Assembly: GCA_046331425.1 (NCBI GenBank)
Contig: JAXLQU010000005.1
Span: 138,958 to 202,957 of the forward strand
DNA: 64,000 bases
Direction: 5' to 3'
Source of the DNA: JANNUT01 sp046331425
GTDB lineage: Bacteria; Acidobacteriota; Polarisedimenticolia; J045
The stretch's first letter is position 1. Each line of letters starts with the position of its first letter. The notes beneath the pieces are model-generated. The model was not told where the DNA came from, ran no database searches, and was given only the letters and a program-made list of their open reading frames with translations. The translations under genes and the position numbers were made by a program. Below are positions 8,600-16,611 of this stretch, piece by piece.

Positions 8600-9219
8600 T
8601 AGTGCCCTGCGGTCGCGGGGCGGCGTCGTTCGCGAGTCCTTGGTTCGGTGCCGCGTAGCAGTCGTCCGATATTCTCCCGATGACGCCACACCACCACAAC
8701 GACAACCGCCTCGACACCAGAGGTCAAACCAGTCCAACCGTGGACCAACGGCGCCACCGCACCCACCATCGCGGCGCATCCTATCGAACTGAGCGAAACG
8801 AATCGGGTCGTCACCACGATCGCGGCAAACGCTACCAATCCAGCGAGAAGCAAGCGCCAATCGACCCAAGCCAGGACGCCAGCGGCGGTGGCTACTCCTT
8901 TCCCGCCGCGAAAGCCAAGCCAAGGCGTGAAGCAGTGCCCGAGCACTGGAGCGGCGATCAGCAGCGCTTCACGCCATCCGTGGGGCCATCCGTTGAGGAG
9001 CCAGGCGGCCATCGAAAGTCCTGCGACCCCTTTGAGTCCGTCCAGGATCAGCGTCGCGATCCCGACCGCCGCACCTCCCGCGCGCATCGCATTGGTCGCC
9101 CCGATGTTCCCGGAGCCAACGTTGCGAATGTCGATTCCACTCTGCCAGCGAGTGAGAAGCAGACCGAAGGGAATGCTTCCCATCAAGAAAGCAATTGCGA
9201 TGCTCTGCAACTCACGCAT
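8599..9219 (-). CDS. plsY: Acyl-phosphate:glycerol-3-phosphate acyltransferase
   Basis: PlsY is an inner-membrane enzyme that acylates glycerol 3-phosphate with acyl phosphate to make lysophosphatidate. The 206-residue, highly hydrophobic protein contains the three conserved cytoplasmic motifs: SIPFGLLLTR, GSGNIGATNAMR and GFRGGKGVATAAG. About five to six membrane segments are visible. It lies immediately before gpsA, so precursor supply and acylation are coupled. The last dozen residues (PRTRERRRPATAGH) form a basic tail. The 86 bases between plsY and the upstream cinA hold nothing recognisable. Confidence 0.94.
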   Translation of the reverse strand: MRELQSIAIAFLMGSIPFGLLLTRWQSGIDIRNVGSGNIGATNAMRAGGAAVGIATLILDGLKGVAGLSMAAWLLNGWPHGWREALLIAAPVLGHCFTPWLGFRGGKGVATAAGVLAWVDWRLLLAGLVAFAAIVVTTRFVSLSSIGCAAMVGAVAPLVHGWTGLTSGVEAVVVVVVWRHRENIGRLLRGTEPRTRERRRPATAGH

Positions 9220-9305
9220 GAGGTGATCGGCGACGGCTCGAGACGCTGAGCGTCGAAGTCGTTGATCGCGGGGCTGCTGTCACGGAAGTAGGCGACGACA
9301 CGGCG

Positions 9306-10610
9306 CTACTCGCGCGTTGGACCGGCCTGCCGCTCGATGACTTCTCCATGCGGAGGCAATCCCTTGAGTGCACGGCGCACCTGATCGAGCGTCGTGGTCA
9401 CCGACCAGATTCGAATCTGCTTGCGATCGCCGGTGAACGTGTGTCTCGTGATTTGTCGTCCTCCTGGCCAAACGATCGCAAGGTAGGTGAGTCCTACCGG
9501 CTTCTCTGCCGAGCCGCCCCCCGGTCCCGCAATCCCGGTGGTCGCCAACGCAACGTCGACGCCGAGTTTGCGACGAACACCATCCGCCATCGCGCCGGCA
9601 ACCTCGGCGCTGATCGGGCCGAAGTTCTCGAGCTGTTCGGCAGAAACGTCCAGGAGCAGGCGCTTCTCGGAATTGACGTAGGCGACGAGGCTCCCTAAGA
9701 AAAATGAACTCGCGCCCGGCAGGTCGGTGATTCTCTTCGATAGCAGCCCACCGCTCACCGACTCCGCACATCCCAGCGTCCACCGGTGCTCGAGCAGCAG
9801 GTCACGCAAGACGCTGACCTGCGAGTCGCTCCCCGCTCCGTACAGATGATCTCCCAACTTATCGCCCAGCTCTGAAACAGCCGACTCGAGTGCCGACTCG
9901 GCATCCTCCTCGCTGTCACCACGAGCCGTCAGCAGCACCTCGATGTCGCCAGGCTTCGCGACGTGCGTCACCTGCACTCCGCGTGCGGCAAGCGCCGTCT
10001 CGCGGATCCGGCGATCGACCTCCGCTTCCGGCAAACAAGCCACGTGCAAAGAGGTGCTCTTCATTGCGACGGAGCCGGCCAGCGATCGTCTCAGCAGCGG
10101 TAGAACGTCGCGATCGAGCATTTCGTTCAGTTCTCGCGGAACGCCGGGCAACGCGATCACGATCGTGCGTCCACTCTTCAGCAAGATTCCAGGGGCGGTA
10201 CCGATCGGATTGGAGATCCACTCCGCTCCGCGCGGACGAAACGCTTGCCGTGCAGCGCCAGAGGCCAACGTGCGGCCGCGTTCGCGATATCGGTGTTCGA
10301 TCGTTTCCAACGCTTTCGGATCGAGTTCCAACTCCAGTTCGACGCCGGCCGCGAGACCGTCGCGCGTGATGTCGTCGGCGGTCGGGCCCAGCCCACCGGT
10401 AAGGATCATGACATCGACTCTCGCAGCCAGCGCAGCGCGAACGCCATTCTCTACAGCGCCGGCACGATCCGGCACGAACAACCGCGACTGCACGTCGCAG
10501 CCCAAACTTTCGAGCCAGCGACTCAATCGTTCTCCATTGGTGTCGGCCTGGCGGCCTGTGACCAATTCGTCGCCGACAGCGATCAGAAACGCCGTGTGGG
10601 CTCGCTTCAC
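9306..10610 (-). CDS. cinA: CinA-like protein (NMN deamidase / MoCF domain)
   Basis: The 434-residue product has the two CinA parts. An N-terminal MoCF (molybdopterin-binding-like) domain shows VGDELVTGRQADTNG and TGGLGPTADDITRDGLA. A C-terminal amidohydrolase domain shows CAESVSGGLLSKRITDLPG and TTGIAGPGGGSAEKPVGL. In characterised members the N-domain hydrolyses ADP-ribose-type pyrophosphates and the C-domain deamidates NMN for NAD recycling. GTG 10608-10610 was chosen because it overlaps the DUF502 stop (GTGA) and precedes the conserved N-terminus; the open frame continues to 10802 inside DUF502. Confidence 0.92.
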   Translation of the reverse strand: MKRAHTAFLIAVGDELVTGRQADTNGERLSRWLESLGCDVQSRLFVPDRAGAVENGVRAALAARVDVMILTGGLGPTADDITRDGLAAGVELELELDPKALETIEHRYRERGRTLASGAARQAFRPRGAEWISNPIGTAPGILLKSGRTIVIALPGVPRELNEMLDRDVLPLLRRSLAGSVAMKSTSLHVACLPEAEVDRRIRETALAARGVQVTHVAKPGDIEVLLTARGDSEEDAESALESAVSELGDKLGDHLYGAGSDSQVSVLRDLLLEHRWTLGCAESVSGGLLSKRITDLPGASSFFLGSLVAYVNSEKRLLLDVSAEQLENFGPISAEVAGAMADGVRRKLGVDVALATTGIAGPGGGSAEKPVGLTYLAIVWPGGRQITRHTFTGDRKQIRIWSVTTTLDQVRRALKGLPPHGEVIERQAGPTRE

Positions 10611-11275
10611 ATCGACTCCGTTGCGCGAAAATCCGAGTCGAGCGGTAGAAGTGCGGTTGCCGGCATCACGATCCCGCCCGACACGACGATCTTCAGCCCC
10701 TCCTCGACGGTAATCGCGAGTGGACGCGTGTCGTGCTCGGGAACCATCAAGAAAAAACCGGCGGTTGGGTTGATCGCCGTTGGAACGTACACACCCAAAC
10801 ACGGCACCGGTGGATCACCCAACAACTGTCGTCGCTCATTGCTCACGAAGGCGATCGTCCACAATCCTCGACGAGGGTATTCGAGCAACACGCAGCGGCG
10901 AAACGCCGAGCGCCCGCCAGGCCCAAGCGCATCGAAGAGCTGGCGCGTACCGCGATAGATGCCACCGACGACAGGAATCCGCTCGACGGCTTGCACCCCA
11001 GCCTCGAGCAAGCGCTTTCCAAATACATTTGCGGCCAGGGTTCCAATCAAATAGAGCACGAGCAGAAGCACCACCAGAGCAACGAGACGAGAAGCCCACA
11101 GTGCACCCAATCCAGGCAACCCCTCGAACCCGAGCCACGGGCGGATCTGGTTGGTGACGAGCCGATCGACCAAACGAAACAGAATGTCGGCAAGCCACAA
11201 GCACACACCTAGTGGCAACAAGAACACGAGCCCGGCCAGGACTCGGACACGAATCTGCGGAATCAAACGACTCAC
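10607..11275 (-). CDS. DUF502-family membrane protein
   Basis: This 222-residue protein matches the DUF502 family of unknown function. Two hydrophobic segments are evident, one at about 11-32 (VLAGLVFLLPLGVCLWLADILF) and one at about 60-85. The soluble part contains the family-typical GIYRGTRQLFDAL, later VPTAINPTAGFFLMVP and VEEGLKIVVSGG. The start is GTG 11273-11275, overlapping the pgsA stop as GTGA, and its stop overlaps the cinA start the same way. The tight pgsA-DUF502-cinA coupling suggests co-expression, but I can name no function. Confidence 0.85.
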   Translation of the reverse strand: MSRLIPQIRVRVLAGLVFLLPLGVCLWLADILFRLVDRLVTNQIRPWLGFEGLPGLGALWASRLVALVVLLLVLYLIGTLAANVFGKRLLEAGVQAVERIPVVGGIYRGTRQLFDALGPGGRSAFRRCVLLEYPRRGLWTIAFVSNERRQLLGDPPVPCLGVYVPTAINPTAGFFLMVPEHDTRPLAITVEEGLKIVVSGGIVMPATALLPLDSDFRATESM

Positions 11276-11913
11276 GACTCCCCCGCTCCACGATGCGGCT
11301 CTTTGGACAACTCCGGGATCAAGCGGATGAACCGGAAGACGTAGTCCGCACCTGACCACAAGGCAATCAGCATCGAAAGCCACAAGGCGGCGACACCGAA
11401 AAATCCATACTTGCCCCAGCGCTCCAGCGTGTTGGTCAGGATCAGCAAGACGATCGCAACCACCTGACTCGCGGTCTTGAGCTTCCCCAGTTTGCTGGCC
11501 GGTAGCGCGATTCCGCGTGTGGCCAACACCGACCGCAGTCCTGAGATGATGAACTCACGCCCGATCACGATCACCACGATCCATGCAGGTGCAAGCGGTC
11601 TCGAATTGGGGCCGTGAGTTTGCATCTCGACCAGCGAAATGAAAGCAGCCGACGTGAGCAACTTGTCGGCGATCGGATCGAGCAGCGTCCCGAGGGTGGT
11701 GATTTGATTGTTCCGCCGCGCCAAATAGCCGTCGAGAATATCGGTGAGCACCGCGATCAGAAAGATCGAGACCCCAATCAGCTCTCGTGGCGCTGGGTAT
11801 TCGTCGCCGAAGAACGGGGTGTCGACCCACCGGCCGGGTGGCGCCAAGAGCACCACGACCATGAGAGGAACCAAGAAGATTCGAAAAACCGTGAGCGTGG
11901 TGGGCAGATTCAT
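11272..11913 (-). CDS. pgsA: Phosphatidylglycerophosphate synthase
   Basis: PgsA transfers glycerol 3-phosphate onto CDP-diacylglycerol, the first committed step to phosphatidylglycerol. The 213-residue protein has the CDP-alcohol phosphotransferase signature: DGYLARRNNQ followed by GTLLDPIAD, with the family spacing DGxxAR-x8-GxxxDxxxD. Several membrane helices are visible. ATG 11911-11913 starts just before MNLPTTLTVFRIFLVPLMVV, the usual N-terminus. With gpsA and plsY nearby this segment supplies much of the glycerophospholipid backbone pathway. The 253-base divergent gap to the AraC gene must hold promoters, but no convincing boxes were found there. Confidence 0.95.
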   Translation of the reverse strand: MNLPTTLTVFRIFLVPLMVVVLLAPPGRWVDTPFFGDEYPAPRELIGVSIFLIAVLTDILDGYLARRNNQITTLGTLLDPIADKLLTSAAFISLVEMQTHGPNSRPLAPAWIVVIVIGREFIISGLRSVLATRGIALPASKLGKLKTASQVVAIVLLILTNTLERWGKYGFFGVAALWLSMLIALWSGADYVFRFIRLIPELSKEPHRGAGES

Positions 11914-12166
11914 AGGGTCGCGTGGCCCCTCGCCTTTCGGGCCCGGATCTCGTTTGTTTCTTTGGCGTTCCGCGCCACCCGCGGCTGTAGTCGAGGGGCC
12001 GGAGGCTAGCACGCGCTAGGAGTGAGGGTCAATACGAGCAAGGCTCGGCGACCGAATTGAAATCCAGACTCAGTTTCCCATTGCTCTAGCCGGTCGAGCG
12101 GCGTACCTGCTTAACGCTTCGACGGTTGCATGGGGGCTTGTACTGCCGAGGCATCGGGGAGACGGG

Positions 12167-12898
12167 ATGTCGGAATCGCTGGTCGTCCCAGAGGGATCGG
12201 CGCGAGCGCATGTGGCGCCGTCGAATGACGGCGTTGACGCTGCGCTGCTGGCGCTGGAGCGAATGGATGTCGAGAGTTTTCTCGAGGCCTGCCGCGCGCT
12301 CGGAGGAACCGGCGATCGTCCCTTCGCGCCAGGTTCTTCTTCGATTCGACTCTACGAATTGCTGCGCGCCGCAGGCGAGACATTCGATGGTCGAACCTCT
12401 CCTCACCAGCTTCGGCAGGAGCGTGCCCGTTGGGCAATGATGCTGGAGGGCTCCACCGATCCCCGTGAGCGGCATCGAACGTTCTTCGCGGAGATCGAAC
12501 GCCTGGCGGAACCGTACCGACGGAAACAGTCGCCCATCAACCCAACCGTGATCCGAGCCCTACGATTCATCGAAACTCACGCAACCGAGAGAATCTCGTT
12601 GTCGCGAGTCGCCAGAGAGGTCGGTCTGGCTCGCAACTACATGTCATCGCTGTTCCATCGGGAAACCGGGGTGACGATGACCGAGTACATCCATAGGGTG
12701 CGGATCCGCCGCGCGGTAAGCCTGCTTCAGGGGGGGGCGCTCCCGATGACTGAGGTAGCAAAGCTGGTGGGGTACGGGAGCTACCGCCACTTTCATCGCC
12801 GGTTCTCGCGACTGCTCTCCGTCTCGCCAACGACGTACCAGCGCCATCCGGCTCCTCAAGCCGCGGTCGACGCCCTCGTCCCTCAGCCCCGGGGCTGA
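12167..12898 (+). CDS. AraC-family transcriptional regulator
   Basis: The 243-residue protein has a C-terminal AraC-type double helix-turn-helix from about residue 130. The first HTH is ISLSRVAREVGLARNYMSSL, and the second lies around MTEVAKLVGYGSYRHFHRRF. The PTTYQRH ending is the usual family boundary. The N-terminal half (1-120) resembles no ligand-binding domain I know, so the signal is unknown. It is divergent from pgsA and lies 143 bases upstream of an exported HEAT protein. A perfect 16-base palindrome (12883-12898) overlaps its last codons and stop. Confidence 0.85.
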   Translation: MSESLVVPEGSARAHVAPSNDGVDAALLALERMDVESFLEACRALGGTGDRPFAPGSSSIRLYELLRAAGETFDGRTSPHQLRQERARWAMMLEGSTDPRERHRTFFAEIERLAEPYRRKQSPINPTVIRALRFIETHATERISLSRVAREVGLARNYMSSLFHRETGVTMTEYIHRVRIRRAVSLLQGGALPMTEVAKLVGYGSYRHFHRRFSRLLSVSPTTYQRHPAPQAAVDALVPQPRG

Positions 12899-13041
12899 TG
12901 CGGCCGGTTCACGCACCGGCGCGAGTTTCTGGCAACAAGGGCAGACGGTCATTAGTCTTACGTGCAGCCGGTCTACCGGTGGGCCGCCAGGACGTTGCGT
13001 TCTCTGCGCTTCGTACCCCCTTGGCTGCATAGAGGTTACCG

Positions 13042-14631
13042 ATGCCTCGTGTGACTCGTTTCCTGCCCCTCGCTTTCGCTGCCCTCCTCTCTGGACCCAC
13101 ATGGGCCGCCAGTGCCGACGATCTCAAGCCGGCGATGGTCAAGCTGTCGTCGACAGCTGCGGACGACCGCATTCTCGGACTGCGCGAGTTGATGAGCCGT
13201 AAAGCATCGGCTGATCAAGCCCGTCCAGCGCTCGAGAAACTGTTGGGAGATCCCGCGCCGACCGTCCGAACCGAGTTGGTGTGGGCGGTCCACGAACTGC
13301 TAGGCGAAAAAGGGAGCGATCTACTCGAGAAGCTGTACGCCGACCCCGATCACTTGGTTCGCGATAGCGCCGTTCGCGCGGCCTGTCGAATGTTCGACAA
13401 GGCTCGACCGCGAGAGCTCTGCAAGAACACCTTCGATGATCCCGATTTCGCCGTGAAGATCGAGGTCATGAGCACCCTGAAGGAGTACTTCCCGCGCGAC
13501 ACCGACTCGATGGGTCTGTTTCGAAAAGGGCTCACCGATGCCTCGGAGGGCGTTCAGCGTGCCGCGGTATTCGGCGTGCAAGCGTCGCGTGACAGCAAAG
13601 CAATCTCCGACGTAGCGAGGCTGGCACGCACGTCGTCCGACCTGGTCGCCGTGCCGGCGGCCGAGGAAGCGCTGGCCACGATCGGAACGCCAGAGGCGGT
13701 GGAAGCACTGATCGCCTTGCTGGCGAAACCGCCGCAAGGTGAGACCAAGCCCAGCGACAACGTGCGTGCCGCAGCGGCACGAGCGTTGGCTCGAATCAAG
13801 GCTGCCTCGGCGGCCAGCGCACTGCGTCCTTTGGTCAATGATCCGACCTTGATCGTGCGACTGGGAGCGATGGAAGCGCTGATGGAGATCGCAGACAAGA
13901 CTTCGGTCCCTGCGTTCGTGGCGCAGCTGACGAACGCGGAACCACGGGTCCGGAAGATCGCACTGCGGGCGCTGCGCAAGTTCAAAGATCCTACGTCCGC
14001 CGATGCAGTCGCCAAAGCGATGCGCGATGACAAGGAGCCGACCGTTCGAGCGAGCGCGGTGAGCTGCTTGGCCGACATCTTGGGCGACAAAGCGATCCCG
14101 AAGTTGGCAGAACTGAAGTCCGATCTGGATCCGAGCGTGCGACTGGAAGCCGCAGGCGCTCTGGCGGGCCTCGGCAAACCTGCCGCGGGCGCGCTCGCCG
14201 GCTTCTTGAACGATGCCGATCCCAGCGCGCAATCGATGGCGATCGAAGGCATCGGCCGATTCGGAACGAAAGAGAACATCCCGGCTCTTGCCGAGCTGGC
14301 CTCCACCTCCGCCTGGAAAAACAAGCTGGTTCGCACCGCGGTTGCTCAGGCGCTCGGGTCGATCGGCCACGCCGACGGTTTGCCGTTGCTCGAAAAGCTG
14401 GCAGGTGACGCTGAGCCCGCGATTCGCCAAAGAGTGGCGACCTCCCTGGGCCAGATCGGTGGGACACGCGCCAAGGCCGCACTGGAGGCGCTGTCGAAGG
14501 ACTCGGTCGCCCCGGTTCGGCAGGCCGCACAAAAGGCGCTCGAGTCATTGGCCAAGGGGACCAAGGCGGTCAAACCCGAAGCCTCGAAAGTCGCCGAACG
14601 AGGCGGTTCACCACGGAAGTCTCGACGCTGA
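13042..14631 (+). CDS. Exported HEAT-repeat protein
   Basis: This 529-residue protein begins with a Sec signal peptide (FLPLAFAALLSGPTWAASA), with cleavage expected near residue 24. The remainder is a run of about 13-15 HEAT/armadillo-like repeats of roughly 31 residues, many built on the pattern VRAAAARALARI or VRLEAAGALAGLG. HEAT solenoids bind partner proteins, and this one would act in the periplasm or at the surface. No catalytic motif was seen. The C-terminus is Lys/Ser-rich. A strong terminator follows at 14685-14716. A second HEAT protein, a lipoprotein, lies at 50815-51963. Confidence 0.85.
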   Translation: MPRVTRFLPLAFAALLSGPTWAASADDLKPAMVKLSSTAADDRILGLRELMSRKASADQARPALEKLLGDPAPTVRTELVWAVHELLGEKGSDLLEKLYADPDHLVRDSAVRAACRMFDKARPRELCKNTFDDPDFAVKIEVMSTLKEYFPRDTDSMGLFRKGLTDASEGVQRAAVFGVQASRDSKAISDVARLARTSSDLVAVPAAEEALATIGTPEAVEALIALLAKPPQGETKPSDNVRAAAARALARIKAASAASALRPLVNDPTLIVRLGAMEALMEIADKTSVPAFVAQLTNAEPRVRKIALRALRKFKDPTSADAVAKAMRDDKEPTVRASAVSCLADILGDKAIPKLAELKSDLDPSVRLEAAGALAGLGKPAAGALAGFLNDADPSAQSMAIEGIGRFGTKENIPALAELASTSAWKNKLVRTAVAQALGSIGHADGLPLLEKLAGDAEPAIRQRVATSLGQIGGTRAKAALEALSKDSVAPVRQAAQKALESLAKGTKAVKPEASKVAERGGSPRKSRR

Positions 14632-14684
14632 TCGTCTCCTCGTTTTTTCGGGTCGCAGAGAATGCGTCCGGCTTGATTTCAGAG

Positions 14685-14716
14685 CGCCCCGCGAGAGCCT
14701 CGCGGGGCGTTGTTTT
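14685..14716 (+). terminator. Rho-independent terminator after the HEAT gene
   Basis: A perfect 11-base inverted repeat, CGCCCCGCGAG (14685-14695) and CTCGCGGGGCG (14699-14709), encloses a three-base loop and is followed by TTGTTTT. It lies 54 bases after the HEAT gene stop and before oligoendopeptidase F, so it should separate the two transcripts. Confidence 0.85.
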
Positions 14717-14805
14717 CACAGGCCGGCAATCCTCATATTCTCCGCACAGCCCCGGATCGACCGCGGCCAGGCGCTAGCGGGCACGCGCCCCAGGAAGAGG
14801 ACTGA

Positions 14806-16611
14806 ATGAAGCAGACGGCACACGGCGAACGCACCTGGGACCTTACCCACGTCTTTGCCGACGAACATGCCTGGGAAGCGGAACGAGTCGCCCTGACCGA
14901 ACGAATCCCGAGCCTCGCCCGGTACCGGGGCCGACTGGGCGAGCATCCGGGCGTGTTGGCTGATGCCTTCGATCTGTTCTTCACGTTGTCGCGTCAGGTG
15001 GAAACTCTGTACACGTACGCAAGCCTGGAGGCCGATCAGGATCTGCGATCTCCTGGTCCCTCGGGGCGCCGCCAGCGCATCGAGGCGCTGATGGCGGACA
15101 TGGCCGCGGCGTTCGCCTGGTTCGACCCAGAATTGCTCGATCAACCGCTCGAACGCCTCCACGCGTTCGTCGATCGTGAGCCGCGGCTGCATCCGTATCG
15201 TCGGTACCTGGAAAAACTCGAGGCGCGTCGCATTCACACACTCGACCATTCCGGTGAGCGACTGTTGGGACTGGCTCGGCTGACACAAGGCGACGGCAGC
15301 ACGATCGGCGAGTTGCTGCGCAACGCCGAGATCCCGTGGCGCACTGTGACGCTGTCCGACGGCAGCGCGATGCTCATCGACCCGTCCGGCTATACCAAGG
15401 GGCGTCAGTCGCGACTCCGCGCCGATCGCGAGCTCGTGTTCAAGAACTTCCATGAACCGCTTCAGGGATTCAAAGGCACCTTGGCCGCGGCGCTCTACAA
15501 CACCGTGAAGGGGCACGTGTTCGAAGCGCGCGCGCGCCAGTACTCGTCTTGCTTGGACGCTGCCTTGGCCTCGACCGAAGTCGATCCGCGTGTCTACCGG
15601 ATGCTGATCGGAGAGGTCAACAACGCGCTGCCATCACTGCACCGCTATCTACGGTTACGGGCGCGGATCTTGGGGTTGAACGACCTGAAGTATCACGACA
15701 TCTATGTTCCGTTCGTGCAGGAGGTGCAGGCCGACTACTCCTGGGAGGCGTCTCGTGAACTCGTCTTGGAATCGCTCGCTCCACTAGGCCCTGAGTACGT
15801 GGCGCAGCTGCGTGGGGCGCTCACGAGTCGCTGGGTCGATGTCGATCCGCGCCCCGGAAAGCGCGCCGGCGGATACGTCAACGACGGTGCCTACGGTGTT
15901 CATCCTTATATGCTGCTCAATCACCAGGACGATTGGCACAGCGCCTCGACATTGGCGCACGAAGCCGGTCACTTGATGCACTCGCTGCTTTCGCAGGCAG
16001 CCTGCCCCTACCCCACGGCGCGCTACGTGATCTTCGTCGCCGAGGTTGCCAGCACGCTGAACGAAGCGCTCCTGTTTCATCATGCGCTCGACCGCGCGAC
16101 CTCGGACGAGCAGCGCTTGATACTGTTGGGGAACTATTTGGAGGGACTGCGCGGGACCGTCTTCCGCCAGACGATGTTTGCCGAGTTCGAACTCACCACC
16201 CACGAACTGGTCGAGCGTGGAGAATCACTGACCGGTGAGACGTTGTGCTCGATCTATCGCGAATTGCTCGAGCGTTATCACGGGACCACCGCCGGCGTGA
16301 TGAGTATCGAACCGCTCTACACGGCCGAATGGGCGCACGTGCCGCACTTTCACTACGACTTCTACGTGTACCAGTACGCCACCAGCTACGTGGCTGCCAC
16401 GGCGCTTGTCAGGCGGATACTCAGCGGTGACGTCGCAGGAGTTGGCCGTTATCTGGAATTCCTTTCGTCCGGCTCGACGCGTCCGCCGGTTCAGTTGCTG
16501 CGTGAGGCAGGGGTCGACATGACGTCTCCCGAACCGATCCGCGCCACGATCGCCGAGATGAACGATGTCATGGATCGGATCGAAACGATTCTCGCCGATC
16601 AGCGCGCGTAA
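14806..16611 (+). CDS. pepF: Oligoendopeptidase F (M3 metallopeptidase)
   Basis: This 601-residue cytoplasmic zinc peptidase cleaves short peptides. The gluzincin motif HEAGH is at residues 385-389 (LAHEAGHLMHSLL), with a downstream Glu-rich helix (VAEVASTLNEALLFHH) carrying the third zinc ligand. The N-terminal M3B domain opens with TWDLTHVFADEHAWE, typical of PepF. The C-terminal tail HYDFYVYQYATSYVAATAL is also characteristic. Length is normal. The gene is preceded by a terminator, so it probably has its own promoter. Its 3' end overlaps the convergent sulfatase-like gene by 13 bases. Confidence 0.95.
   Translation: MKQTAHGERTWDLTHVFADEHAWEAERVALTERIPSLARYRGRLGEHPGVLADAFDLFFTLSRQVETLYTYASLEADQDLRSPGPSGRRQRIEALMADMAAAFAWFDPELLDQPLERLHAFVDREPRLHPYRRYLEKLEARRIHTLDHSGERLLGLARLTQGDGSTIGELLRNAEIPWRTVTLSDGSAMLIDPSGYTKGRQSRLRADRELVFKNFHEPLQGFKGTLAAALYNTVKGHVFEARARQYSSCLDAALASTEVDPRVYRMLIGEVNNALPSLHRYLRLRARILGLNDLKYHDIYVPFVQEVQADYSWEASRELVLESLAPLGPEYVAQLRGALTSRWVDVDPRPGKRAGGYVNDGAYGVHPYMLLNHQDDWHSASTLAHEAGHLMHSLLSQAACPYPTARYVIFVAEVASTLNEALLFHHALDRATSDEQRLILLGNYLEGLRGTVFRQTMFAEFELTTHELVERGESLTGETLCSIYRELLERYHGTTAGVMSIEPLYTAEWAHVPHFHYDFYVYQYATSYVAATALVRRILSGDVAGVGRYLEFLSSGSTRPPVQLLREAGVDMTSPEPIRATIAEMNDVMDRIETILADQRA

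Noticed and set aside
8600..8923. N-terminal extension of gpsA
   Set aside because: It lies wholly inside plsY and precedes the Rossmann motif; ATG 8597-8599 is the natural start.
12883..12898. Perfect 16-base palindrome over the AraC-type gene stop codon
   Set aside because: No loop and no T-run; a chance GC-rich palindrome within coding sequence is likely.
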